The notes under the pieces are model-generated. The model worked only from the letters and a program-made list of their open reading frames with translations. It was not told where the DNA came from and made no database searches. Made by a program: the position numbers and the translations under genes. Positions 9,288 to 17,455 of a stretch of DNA of 64,000 nt are shown piece by piece. Origin of the DNA: Arthrobacter globiformis (GTDB lineage: Bacteria > Actinomycetota > Actinomycetes > Actinomycetales > Micrococcaceae); assembly GCF_030815865.1 (NCBI RefSeq), contig NZ_JAUSXI010000001.1, positions 62,001 to 126,000 of the forward strand, given 5' to 3'. Position 1 is the first letter of the stretch, and each line of letters opens with the position of its first letter.

Positions 9288-10430
9288 ATGGGGGAACGCA
9301 ACTTGTCATCACACATCCCCGGCCATCGCGCCCTACTCAAATCCGCCGCTGTTGCGATCGCCGCCGCTCTGGCGCTCACGGCTTGTACTACCAACAGCTC
9401 CCAACAGGCCTCCAGCTCCAGCCAGAGCCCTGTAAATGACGAGGCCACAGTCAGCCGCGTCATCGACGGAGACACCTTCGTGGCAACGACCCGTGAAGGC
9501 GAGAAGACCATTCGCTTGCTCAACGTCGATACGCCGGAAACCAAGGATCCGAACGCTCCCGTAGAGTGCCTCGGCCCCGAAGCTACTACCGCGCTGGAGC
9601 AGCTCCTTCCAGTCGGGTCGGTGGTCCGTCTGGAGCTCGATGTAGAGCCAACCGACAAGTACGGACGCACACTCGCCGGCGTTTTTGATTCGTCAGGAAC
9701 CCTTATCAACGCGGAGGTCGCGCGCCAAGGCTTGGGTGTTCCGATGCTTATAGAGCCGAACCGCAAGTTTTACCCGGCGGTTGAGGAAGCCTTCGAAAAG
9801 GCCCGGACCCGGGCTGTGGGACTCAACTCTACGGATCTCGCGTGTCTGCCTGCGCAGCAGGTTGAGAAGGCGGTCGCAGCGGTTGAGACGATCACGGCTG
9901 TTCCGCTCTCAGAATCGACGTCAGCACTCGACAAATCAAATGCGGGGCTTGTAACCGCCCTGGCGACCATCGCAGCGCTGAAGGCGGCCTCGGAAGCTAA
10001 GGGCAAGGTCCATTGGGCTGCCTACCAGCCAGCCAAGCTGGCTCAGCTCGTTTCACGACTGGACACTTCAGCCTCAGTGGCGACGGCACGGCAGGCAGCA
10101 ATCAAGGGTAAGAAGAAAAGCCTCGCCGATGCGGCAGCAGCAGCGAAGGTGGCCCGGGTGAAGGCTGAAGCCGCAGCAAAGGCGGCAGCTGCGAAAGTGG
10201 CGGCTGCGGCGGCCGCAGCAGCCAAGGCCAGGGCTGCAGCTGAGGCCGCCGCCGAGGCCGAACGCATGAGAAACCTTCCTCCTGCCTATGTTCCGCCGGC
10301 CCCCCCTGTCTACGTTCCGCCCGTATATGAACCGCCGGCAGCTCCGGCACCAGTCACCGACCCATACCCGGGCTACACCGGGCCGCGCTGCTACGCACCC
10401 GGCGGTAAGACGTGGAGGCCCTGCGGATAG
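9288..10430 (+). CDS. Secreted lipoprotein with staphylococcal-nuclease domain
   Basis: 380 residues. The N terminus is a lipoprotein signal with lipobox LTAC (Cys33). Residues about 53-165 form an SNase domain; by alignment with thermonuclease the catalytic set appears intact: Asp62, Arg76, Asp81, Glu84 and Arg127 (VIDGDTF, IRLLNVDTPE, KYGRTLAGVF). Next comes a long alanine/lysine-rich helical stretch (about 220-325), then a Pro/Tyr-rich linker (VPPAPPVYVPPVYEPP) and a C-terminal Cys-pair tail (GPRCYAPGGKTWRPCG). It probably acts as an extracellular, cell-anchored DNase/RNase. A TTG at 9303 with GGGGGAA before it is an alternative start. Confidence 0.88.
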   Translation: MGERNLSSHIPGHRALLKSAAVAIAAALALTACTTNSSQQASSSSQSPVNDEATVSRVIDGDTFVATTREGEKTIRLLNVDTPETKDPNAPVECLGPEATTALEQLLPVGSVVRLELDVEPTDKYGRTLAGVFDSSGTLINAEVARQGLGVPMLIEPNRKFYPAVEEAFEKARTRAVGLNSTDLACLPAQQVEKAVAAVETITAVPLSESTSALDKSNAGLVTALATIAALKAASEAKGKVHWAAYQPAKLAQLVSRLDTSASVATARQAAIKGKKKSLADAAAAAKVARVKAEAAAKAAAAKVAAAAAAAAKARAAAEAAAEAERMRNLPPAYVPPAPPVYVPPVYEPPAAPAPVTDPYPGYTGPRCYAPGGKTWRPCG

Positions 10431-10470
10431 CTAGGCTTTGATAGCTGCACCACGATCCCGAGGAGAACCA

Positions 10471-10959
10471 ATGACCGCTTCGCCTGCCAATGCCGCCATC
10501 AACACCGCCGACCTCTATGACGAACGGGGCGAGGAACTCGCTTCCATAGCGCTCCAGTTCCAGTCGGTGGGCGGGCTGTCCCACTTCAGCGGCCCCGTCC
10601 GGACTGTCCGCTGCCTTGAGGACAATGGCCTGGTCAAGAGCACCCTGGCAACTTCGGGCAACGGCGCCGTGCTGGTGGTGGACGGCGCAGGTTCGCTGCG
10701 GACCGCTCTAATGGGGGACCTGATCGCGGCGAGCGCCGTGGCGAACGGCTGGGCCGGCGTCGTAATCAACGGTGCCATCCGCGACCGCGAGGCCATCGCG
10801 GAACTGCCCCTCGGAGTCAAGGCCCTGGGCAGCAATCCGCGTAAGAGTGCCAAGGCCGGGGCGGGAGAGACTGACGTGGACCTGCTGATCGACGGCGTGA
10901 CCATCCGAACCGGCGCCACGATCTGGTGCGACCCGGACGGCATTCTCATCGAACGCTGA
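10471..10959 (+). CDS. rraA: RraA-like protein (ribonuclease activity regulator / HMG aldolase family)
   Basis: 162 residues. The family motif GDLIAASAVANGWAGVVING (about residues 84-103) and the following AIRD segment are present. E. coli RraA binds and inhibits RNase E; close relatives with this fold are 4-hydroxy-4-methyl-2-oxoglutarate aldolases, so the true activity is not certain. The start at ATG 10471 has AGGAGA 5 nt upstream. It lies alone between the nuclease lipoprotein and an efflux pump. Confidence 0.85.
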   Translation: MTASPANAAINTADLYDERGEELASIALQFQSVGGLSHFSGPVRTVRCLEDNGLVKSTLATSGNGAVLVVDGAGSLRTALMGDLIAASAVANGWAGVVINGAIRDREAIAELPLGVKALGSNPRKSAKAGAGETDVDLLIDGVTIRTGATIWCDPDGILIER

Positions 10960-11012
10960 GACACGTAGAGCAGACCGCGGGAAATTCCCTGGCTCCGGGG
11001 AACAAAGCAGCA

Positions 11013-11027
11013 AGTAACATAGTTACT
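11013..11027. promoter_or_regulatory. Perfect inverted repeat upstream of drug efflux gene
   Basis: AGTAAC-ATA-GTTACT at 11013-11027, 50 bp before the efflux start. The size and symmetry suit a MarR- or TetR-type operator. No regulator gene is adjacent. Confidence 0.45.
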
Positions 11028-11077
11028 GAAAGCAACTATCAAATGCGATCCCCCTTTCTCTTGACCCTGGAGCAGCC

Positions 11078-12730
11078 ATGTCCAAATCCACTGTCGGACC
11101 CGCGCCCGGAGAGGCCCTGACGCAGCGGCAGACCATCACCGTCATGGTGGGGCTGATGCTCGGCATGTTCCTGTCCTCGCTGGACCAGACCATCGTGTCC
11201 ACCTCCATCTACACCATTGCCAACGACCTCGACGGGCTCTCCCTCCAGGCGTGGGCCACCACGGCATACCTGATCACGTCCACGGTCACCACCCCGCTGT
11301 ACGGCAAGCTCAGCGACATCTTCGGCCGCCGCCCGCTCTACCTCGCGGCCATCATCATCTTCCTGGCCGGCTCGCTGTATGCCGGCTCGGTGCACTCGAT
11401 GACCGAGCTGGCCATCGCCCGCGGCATCCAGGGCATGGGCGCCGGAGGCCTCCTGGCCCTGGCACTGACCATCATCGGCGACATCGTCCCGCTCAAGGAC
11501 CGGGCCAAGTTCCAGGGCTACTTCATGTCCGTATTCGGCATCTCCTCAGTCCTCGGCCCCGTCGTGGGCGGCGCCTTCGCCGGTTCGGAGAGCATCCTGG
11601 GCTTCGACGGCTGGCGCTGGGTCTTTTTCATCAACCTGCCCATCGGCCTGGCCGCCCTGGCCGTGGTGTTCCTCTACCTGCACCTGCCCGCCAAGCACGT
11701 CAAACAGCGGATCGACTACTGGGGCGCCGCAGCCATCACCCTTGCCATCGTCCCGCTGCTGCTCGTCGCCGAACAGGGCCGCAGCTGGGGCTGGACCTCC
11801 GCCAATTCCTTCATCTGCTACGGCCTGGGCGTCCTCGGCATCATCACATTCCTGCTGGCCGAGCGTCGCGCCGGGGACTACGCGCTCATCCCGCTGCGCC
11901 TTTTCCGGAACGTCACTTTCGGGCTGTCCTCGCTGCTGAACTTCATCATCGGCATCGGCATGTTCGGTGCCATCGCCATGCTGCCCATGTACCTTCAGCT
12001 GGTCAAGGGCCTCACGCCCACCGAGGCCGGCCTGATGATGATCACCTTCACGATCGGCATCCTGACCGGCTCCATCACCGCCGGACGGACCATCTCGGCC
12101 TCGGGCACCTTCCGGATCTTCCCCATCCTGGGCACCGCCATCCTGACCTCCTCAGCCATCGTCATGGGCCTGTCCCTAGGCGCTGACACGCAGCTCTGGG
12201 TCCCCGGGCTGATCGCGGTCTTCTTCGGCCTGGGCCTGGGCTTCTGCATGCAGCCGCTCACCCTCGCGATGCAGGTCTCGGTGCCCGCAAAGGACATGGG
12301 CGTTGGCACCTCCACCGCCGCGTTTTTCCGCTCCATGGGCGGCGCGGTGGGCACGGCAGTGTTCATCTCCATGCTGTTCAGCCTGGCCGCGGACAAGATC
12401 GCCAGCGGCATGAAGGACGCCATGCAGAATGCCGCTTACGTGAAGGTCCTGAAGGACCCCGCTGTCGCCGCGGATCCCGCGAACGCCAAGCTCTACGACT
12501 TCTTCAAGAACGGCGCCAGCAACGACTCCCTCAACGACACCAGCTGGCTGCACTCCGCGAACCCGGTGCTCACCCGGCCCATCACCGAGGGCTTTGCCCA
12601 GTCGATCGACGCCGTCATGCTCACCGCTGCCGTCCTCACCGGCATCGCCTTCCTCATCAGCTTCGCGCTGCCGAAGAAGAAGCTCACGGACCCGAAGGCC
12701 GTCATGAAAGAACCCGCGGCGGCCCACTAG
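11078..12730 (+). CDS. MFS drug efflux transporter, DHA2 (14-TMS, EmrB/QacA type)
   Basis: 550 residues. The N-terminal half has LDQTIVSTSIYTIANDL (the DHA2 D1 motif) and YGKLSDIFGRRPLY; motif C appears as GISSVLGPVVGGAF. About fourteen membrane segments with a hydrophilic C terminus. Family members expel toxic compounds by proton antiport; the substrate is unknown. A perfect inverted repeat precedes the gene and a strong terminator hairpin follows. Confidence 0.88.
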   Translation: MSKSTVGPAPGEALTQRQTITVMVGLMLGMFLSSLDQTIVSTSIYTIANDLDGLSLQAWATTAYLITSTVTTPLYGKLSDIFGRRPLYLAAIIIFLAGSLYAGSVHSMTELAIARGIQGMGAGGLLALALTIIGDIVPLKDRAKFQGYFMSVFGISSVLGPVVGGAFAGSESILGFDGWRWVFFINLPIGLAALAVVFLYLHLPAKHVKQRIDYWGAAAITLAIVPLLLVAEQGRSWGWTSANSFICYGLGVLGIITFLLAERRAGDYALIPLRLFRNVTFGLSSLLNFIIGIGMFGAIAMLPMYLQLVKGLTPTEAGLMMITFTIGILTGSITAGRTISASGTFRIFPILGTAILTSSAIVMGLSLGADTQLWVPGLIAVFFGLGLGFCMQPLTLAMQVSVPAKDMGVGTSTAAFFRSMGGAVGTAVFISMLFSLAADKIASGMKDAMQNAAYVKVLKDPAVAADPANAKLYDFFKNGASNDSLNDTSWLHSANPVLTRPITEGFAQSIDAVMLTAAVLTGIAFLISFALPKKKLTDPKAVMKEPAAAH

Positions 12731-12774
12731 GCACCGCTCACCACTCGTTGTCGGCGGGACTTCCGCGCTGCGTT

Positions 12775-12804
12775 ACGGCAGGCACCTTCCGGGGTGCCTG
12801 CCGT
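12775..12804 (+). terminator. Rho-independent-type terminator after efflux gene
   Basis: 12-bp perfect stem (12775-12786 with 12793-12804), loop TTCCGG, followed by TTCGTTTT. Confidence 0.8.
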
Positions 12805-12844
12805 TTCGTTTTCCGCGGAAATCCGCCGGATGCGGCACCAAACG

Positions 12845-12878
12845 GACGACGACGGCGGGACCTCCCGCCGTCGTCGTC
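12845..12878. repeat. GC-rich palindrome
   Basis: Arms 12845-12860 and 12863-12878 are perfectly complementary around a 2-base centre. It lies between the efflux terminator and the sugar transporter; it may be a second terminator or a dispersed palindrome. Confidence 0.55.
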
Positions 12879-13011
12879 ATTCGTCCCGGAGTGGATCAGG
12901 GCCCGGTGACGTGGCACACTGTTAGGCGCGTGTGCGCCGGCCGACAGTGCCGGTTTCCGCAGCCGACGACGTTTGCACCGCATCCACCCACCCCCGAACC
13001 AAGGGAGAACC

Positions 13012-14448
13012 ATGTCCACCGACAAGCAGACAACCGCCAAGATCCCCAAGCGGGTGATCTGGCTGGCGCTTGCCGGCGCCGTGGGCGGCTTCCTGTTCGG
13101 CTTTGACTCCTCCGTGGTCAACGGCGCCGTGGATGCCATGAAGGACGAATTCGCGCTCAGCGAGGCCGTCACAGGTTTCGCCGTGGCCGTAGCCCTGTTG
13201 GGCTGCGCAGCCGGCGCGTACATGGCCGGCAAGGTGGCGGACCGCTACGGCCGCATCCCCGCGATGAAGCTGGGGGCACTGCTGTTCCTCATCAGCGCCA
13301 TCGGCACCGGCTTCTGCTTCAGCGTCTGGGACCTCATTTTCTGGCGCCTGGTGGGCGGGCTGGGCATCGGCCTGGCCTCGGTGATCGCCCCGGCATACAT
13401 CTCCGAAATTTCGCCCCGGCACGTCCGCGGCCGGCTCGCGTCGCTGCAGCAGCTGGCCATCACCACGGGTATCTTCGCCGCCCTGCTGTCCGACGCCCTG
13501 TTCGCCACGTCTGCCGGAGGTGCGCACCAGGCATTCTGGCTGGGCATCGAGGCCTGGCGCTGGATGTTCCTGGCCGCCGCTGTTCCGGCCGTGCTGTACG
13601 GCGTGGTCGCCTACACGCTCCCCGAGTCCCCGCGCTTCCTGGTGGTCCAGGGCAAGGAGGACCTGGCCCGGAAGGTCTTCGACTCCATCGCCCCGGATGA
13701 GGACACCGACCGCCACCTGCGGGAAATCCGCGAGGCGATCGAGGAGGACCAGCTCGCGGGCAGGAAGGGCTCGCTGCGCGGCAAGGCGTTCGGCCTGCAG
13801 GCCGTGGTCTGGATCGGCATCACCCTGTCCGTCCTGCAGCAGTTCGTGGGCATCAACGTGATCTTCTACTACTCCACCACGCTCTGGAAGGCCGTGGGCT
13901 TCCAGGAGAAGGACTCGCTGACCATCTCGGTGGCCACGTCCATCACCAACATCCTGGTCACGCTCGTGGCCATCGCCCTCGTGGACAGGATCGGCCGCCG
14001 CCCCATCCTGCTGGCCGGCTCCATCGGCATGGCCGTTTCCCTCGGCGCCATGGCCTTGGCCTTCGCGTCGGCCACGGGCTCCGGTTCCGACATCACGCTC
14101 CCCGGCGCTTGGGGCCCCCTTGCCCTCGTGGCCGCGAACGTGTTCGTGATCAGCTTCGGCGCATCCTGGGGACCGCTGGTCTGGGTGCTGCTGGGCGAGA
14201 TCTTCCCCGCCCGGATCCGCGCCCGCGCCCTGGGCCTGGCCGCCGCCGCCCAGTGGATCGCCAACTTTGCCATCACGCTGAGCTTCCCCGTGATGGCCGC
14301 AGGCTCGCTGCCGCTGACGTACGCCATGTACGCACTCTTCGCGGCACTTTCATTCTTCTTCGTCATGTACAAGGTGCCGGAGACGAACGGCATGTCACTG
14401 GAACAGGCTGAGACCCTGTTTGTTCCGAAGGGGTCCGTCAAGGTCTGA
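13012..14448 (+). CDS. Sugar porter family MFS transporter
   Basis: 478 residues and twelve membrane segments. Sugar-porter signatures are clear: GFLFGFDSSVVNGA near the N terminus, DRYGRIPAMK, PESPRFLVVQGKED before the central loop, QQFVGINVIFYYS in segment 7, DRIGRRPILL, and PETNGMSLEQ at the C terminus. It should import a hexose, pentose or polyol with protons. The start is ATG 13012 with AAGGGAGA upstream; the frame is open 13 codons earlier without such a site. A terminator follows at 14479. Confidence 0.92.
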   Translation: MSTDKQTTAKIPKRVIWLALAGAVGGFLFGFDSSVVNGAVDAMKDEFALSEAVTGFAVAVALLGCAAGAYMAGKVADRYGRIPAMKLGALLFLISAIGTGFCFSVWDLIFWRLVGGLGIGLASVIAPAYISEISPRHVRGRLASLQQLAITTGIFAALLSDALFATSAGGAHQAFWLGIEAWRWMFLAAAVPAVLYGVVAYTLPESPRFLVVQGKEDLARKVFDSIAPDEDTDRHLREIREAIEEDQLAGRKGSLRGKAFGLQAVVWIGITLSVLQQFVGINVIFYYSTTLWKAVGFQEKDSLTISVATSITNILVTLVAIALVDRIGRRPILLAGSIGMAVSLGAMALAFASATGSGSDITLPGAWGPLALVAANVFVISFGASWGPLVWVLLGEIFPARIRARALGLAAAAQWIANFAITLSFPVMAAGSLPLTYAMYALFAALSFFFVMYKVPETNGMSLEQAETLFVPKGSVKV

Positions 14449-14478
14449 CCGGCTCTTGGCTCCTCCGGCATGAAACGG

Positions 14479-14526
14479 AAGACGCCCATGTTCTCTGCGG
14501 ACTGTGTCCCGGGACGTGGGCGTCTT
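14479..14526 (+). terminator. Terminator after sugar porter gene
   Basis: Arms 14479-14490 and 14515-14526 pair at 11 of 12 positions (AAGACGCCCATG with CGTGGGCGTCTT), followed by TTGCCTTTT. Confidence 0.75.
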
Positions 14527-14601
14527 TTGCCTTTTCGGATGGTCCGAGTCAGCGAACGCCGCTCATGTGCCGCGCATTACCCGTAGGCGGGACTCCACAG
14601 C

Positions 14602-14982
14602 CTAGGATTCGGATCGGTTCACGATCGCGTCGGCGTGCTCGGCCACCCATGCGACCAGGGGCAGCAGCAGGGCGGCCAGTTCCTCTCCGCGGCCGGTCAG
14701 GCTGTAATCCACCCGGGGTGGGATGACCGGCTGGGCGTCGCGGCGGACGAACCCGTCGGCCTCGAGGGTCTTCAGTGTCTGGGCGAGCATCTTCTCGCTG
14801 ATGCCTTGGGCACGACGTCGTAGTTCGCTCCAGCGCTGGGGACCCTCGGACAGCGCCACCAGGAGCAGAACGCCCCACTTGCTGGTGACGTGGTCCAGGA
14901 CGGTCCGGCTGGGGCATCCCGCGGGGAAGATCCCGTCGGCGAAGGAAAATGCGGGCACAGCGGCTGGGGTACTTACCTTCAT
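14602..14982 (-). CDS. HxlR family transcriptional regulator
   Basis: 126 residues, the normal HxlR length. The conserved cysteine region (GCPSRTVLDHVTSKWGVLLL) is followed by the winged HTH (RWSELRRRAQGISEKMLAQT then LEADGFVRRD and VDYSLTGRG). HxlR proteins sense redox stress or electrophiles and often sit beside quinone or NAD(P)-dependent reductases, as here with the divergent gene at 15079. TAAGGT lies 6 nt before the ATG, fitting a leaderless transcript. Confidence 0.9.
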   Translation of the reverse strand: MKVSTPAAVPAFSFADGIFPAGCPSRTVLDHVTSKWGVLLLVALSEGPQRWSELRRRAQGISEKMLAQTLKTLEADGFVRRDAQPVIPPRVDYSLTGRGEELAALLLPLVAWVAEHADAIVNRSES

Positions 14983-15010
14983 GACAGTACCTTACCTCAA
15001 AGTGCGTACT
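14969..15010. promoter_or_regulatory. Candidate HxlR operator region
   Basis: Between the divergent HxlR and reductase genes there are two similar direct elements (GTACTTACCTTC and GTACCTTACCTC, from 14969 and 14988) and an AGTAC-N15-GTACT dyad (14986-15010). The repeats overlap the HxlR start and its -10 hexamer, so autoregulation is plausible. Confidence 0.4.
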
Positions 15011-15078
15011 CTCTTTTGGGAAGTAATCGAAGTGAAGCCCGGTTGGCACCACTGACAGTCACCTCTGAAAGGAACATC

Positions 15079-15951
15079 ATGACCATCGTGATCACCGGAG
15101 CCACCGGCCAGCTCGGCCGCCTCGTCGTCGAAGCACTGCTCGAAAACGGCCTGCCCGCGGGGCAGATCGTTGCCGCAGGCCGGACCGTGGACAGGATCGC
15201 CGACCTCGGCGAGCGCGGCGTCCAGGTCCGCAGCATCGACTACAGCCAGCCCGAGTCGCTACGGACGGCGTTCGCTGGCGCGGACAAGGTCCTGCTGATC
15301 TCCGGCAGCGAGGTGGGCCAGCGCATTGAGCAGCACCGGAACGCCATCGACGCGGCCAAGGAAGTCGGCGTCGGCCTTATTGCCTACACCAGCGTTGCCA
15401 ACGCGGATACCACGGCCATGAAGCTGGCCGCCGAGCACCTGGCCACCGAAGAGATCCTGCGTGACTCCGGGGTCCCGTTCGTCCTGCTCCGCAACGGCTG
15501 GTACCTGGAGAACTACACCGGCCAGCTCCCGGTTCAGGTCCAGCACGGCGCCGTACTCGGCAGCGCCGGCGAAGGCCGCGTAAGCGCCGCCGCCCGGGCA
15601 GACTACGCGGCAGCGGCAGCGGCTGTGCTACTCCGGGAAGACCAGGGCGGCAAGGTCTACGAGCTGGGCGGCGACAACGCCTTCACCCTCAGTGAGCTGG
15701 CCGGAGAAGTCAGTGCGGCGTCCGGCAAGCCCGTGGCGTACAAGGACCTGCCTGCAGAACAGTACACCGAGGTCCTGGTGGACGCCGGACTACCGGAGCC
15801 CTACGCGGCCATCCTGGCGGACAGCGACCTCGGCATCGCCCGCGGCGACCTCCTGGTCACCAGCGGAGACCTCAGCGCCCTGCTCGGCCGACCCACCACG
15901 CCGCTGCGCGAGGCGGTAAAGGCCGCAGCCGAGAGCCTCCAGGCGAGCTAA
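15079..15951 (+). CDS. NmrA/SDR family NAD(P)H:quinone oxidoreductase (QorB-like)
   Basis: 290 residues. The N terminus has the atypical SDR nucleotide site TGATGQLGRLVVEALL; AYTSVANADTTAMKLAAEHL and LLRNGWYLENYTGQLP match the NmrA/QorB branch, which reduces quinones with NADPH. The start is ATG 15079 with GAAAGGA upstream. Divergent from an HxlR regulator 96 bp away, the arrangement of ytfG/ytfH and of qor2/qorR pairs, so it is probably induced by quinone or thiol stress. Confidence 0.88.
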   Translation: MTIVITGATGQLGRLVVEALLENGLPAGQIVAAGRTVDRIADLGERGVQVRSIDYSQPESLRTAFAGADKVLLISGSEVGQRIEQHRNAIDAAKEVGVGLIAYTSVANADTTAMKLAAEHLATEEILRDSGVPFVLLRNGWYLENYTGQLPVQVQHGAVLGSAGEGRVSAAARADYAAAAAAVLLREDQGGKVYELGGDNAFTLSELAGEVSAASGKPVAYKDLPAEQYTEVLVDAGLPEPYAAILADSDLGIARGDLLVTSGDLSALLGRPTTPLREAVKAAAESLQAS

Positions 15952-16291
15952 CCCTAGCCAAACGCTCGATCACATCCTGCAGGTTTCTTCAAACCCTTCC
16001 TCACATCCTGCAGGTTTCTTCAAACCCTTCCTCACGTCCTGCAGGCTTTCACTAAAGGCTCCCGCACTTGGCGCAAGCAGGGTTGGCCCGACCCGGTTTG
16101 AGGTGAGGAAGCGTCCGGAAAAAGGCGGCAGGATCTGCGGAAGCGTCGGGAGAAAAGCTGCAGGATCTGAGGAAGCGTCCTGAATGCACGTATAAATGCC
16201 CGACGCCGGAACTCACCTTGAGTTTCGGCGTCGGGCGTTTCGTTGTGTGCAGCAGAACCGTGCGGCAGGGCCGCGGCTGCGGACGGCATGG
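15952..16291. repeat. Inverted array of about 31-bp repeats, then a terminator
   Basis: Two identical 31-bp units (15970-16000 and 16001-16031) and a third diverged one (16032-16062) each contain TCCTGCAGG. After a 41-bp spacer, diverged copies run in the opposite orientation (about 16104-16186; GAGGAAGCGTC...GCAGGATCT, two full and one partial). The array could fold into a long imperfect hairpin. A terminator stem follows at 16198-16236. No gene is seen here. Confidence 0.8.
16198..16236. terminator. Hairpin between convergent qor-like and mtlD genes
   Basis: Arms 16198-16215 and 16219-16236 pair with one mismatch in 18, and GTTTCGTTG follows on the + strand. It could serve both convergent genes. 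Confidence 0.7.
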
Positions 16292-17455
16292 CTAGGCCGG
16301 GGCTGCCACGTCCTCCGCCTTGCGCTCCTCAACGAGTCCGCAGACCGCCGAGAAGAGCGGGTGGTCCTGCGCCAGTCCGGTAATACGCTCCGTGGCGGCG
16401 GCAGGTTCGGAGGCCGCCAGGATCTGGCCGAGCTCAACGGCCTCGGCATCGGCGGGGTCGTTGAACCGCAGGGCGGCCGCGATCGCGCCCAGCAGCGCCT
16501 CCGGCACGATGCCCCGTTCGGCCAGTTCCGCCGCCGGGCCGATGAACCGCTCGTGCCTGCTGAGCTTGCGCAGCGGCGCGCGCCCCACGCGGTGCACGGT
16601 GTCCGGCAGGTGCGGGTTGGTGAAGCGGCCCAGGATCTTCTGGACGTAGGCTTCCTGCTCGTCGTAGCTGAAGCCGTGCTTGGACACGAGCAGCTGCTTG
16701 GTCTCCTCGAGCACAGCGCGCACGTCCGCAGCAACGTCCTCGTCCGCCATGGCGTCGGAGATCTTCTCCAGCCCGGCTTCGAAGCCGAAGTAGGCCGCGG
16801 AGGCGTGCCCCGTATTCACGGTGAACAGCTTGCGCTCGATGTAGGGCCCCAGTTCGTCCACGAAGGTGGCGCCCGGAATCACCGGGGCAGCCCCGCCGAA
16901 CGGCGTGCGGTCGATGACCCATTCGTAGAACGTCTCCACCGTGACGTCCAGGCCCTGCCCTGGTTCCTGGTTGGGCACGATCCGGTCCACGGCCGTGTTG
17001 GCGAACACGGCCGAGTCCTGCAGTGATCCGGCGGCCTCGTCCCAGCACTGAACGATCGACTCGCGCAGGAGGTCCGTGGCGTTGATGGCGTTCTCACACG
17101 CCATCACCTGCAGCGGGGGCAGCCCGGTGGCCCGGGCGGCAATTCCCTTGGCGATCGCGGGCGCCACGAACTTGAGGATGTGCGGGCCCACCGCGGTGGT
17201 GACAATGTCCGCCGTCGCGATTTCCTCGATGAGCTGCGCCTCCTGGGTGCCGGAGTTCACCGCCCGGAAGTTGTCCACCGTGCGCACGGCGGGGTTCTCC
17301 CCCACCTCGTGCACGCTGTAGCTGTCCGCCCCGGCGAGCTGGGTGATCAGGGCGTCCGCGACGTCAGCGAACACCACCTCGTACCCGGCCTCGTGCAGCA
17401 GCAGCCCTACGAACCCCCGGCCGATGTTGCCGGCTCCAAAATGTACTGCCTTCAC
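16292..17455 (-). CDS. mtlD: Mannitol-1-phosphate 5-dehydrogenase
   Basis: 387 residues, the typical MtlD length. The N terminus carries the family signature KAVHFGAGNIGRGFVGLLL; ACENAINATDLLR, DRIVPNQ, and KLFTVNTGHASAAYFG are also conserved, the last holding the substrate-site lysine and histidine region. It oxidises mannitol 1-phosphate to fructose 6-phosphate with NAD. The start is GTG, overlapping the mtlA stop by one base (TAGTG), so translation is coupled to the transporter gene. Confidence 0.95.
   Translation of the reverse strand: MKAVHFGAGNIGRGFVGLLLHEAGYEVVFADVADALITQLAGADSYSVHEVGENPAVRTVDNFRAVNSGTQEAQLIEEIATADIVTTAVGPHILKFVAPAIAKGIAARATGLPPLQVMACENAINATDLLRESIVQCWDEAAGSLQDSAVFANTAVDRIVPNQEPGQGLDVTVETFYEWVIDRTPFGGAAPVIPGATFVDELGPYIERKLFTVNTGHASAAYFGFEAGLEKISDAMADEDVAADVRAVLEETKQLLVSKHGFSYDEQEAYVQKILGRFTNPHLPDTVHRVGRAPLRKLSRHERFIGPAAELAERGIVPEALLGAIAAALRFNDPADAEAVELGQILAASEPAAATERITGLAQDHPLFSAVCGLVEERKAEDVAAPA

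Noticed and set aside
15970..16186. CRISPR array
   Set aside because: Units abut directly with no unique spacers, the copies are inverted and diverged, and there are no cas genes.
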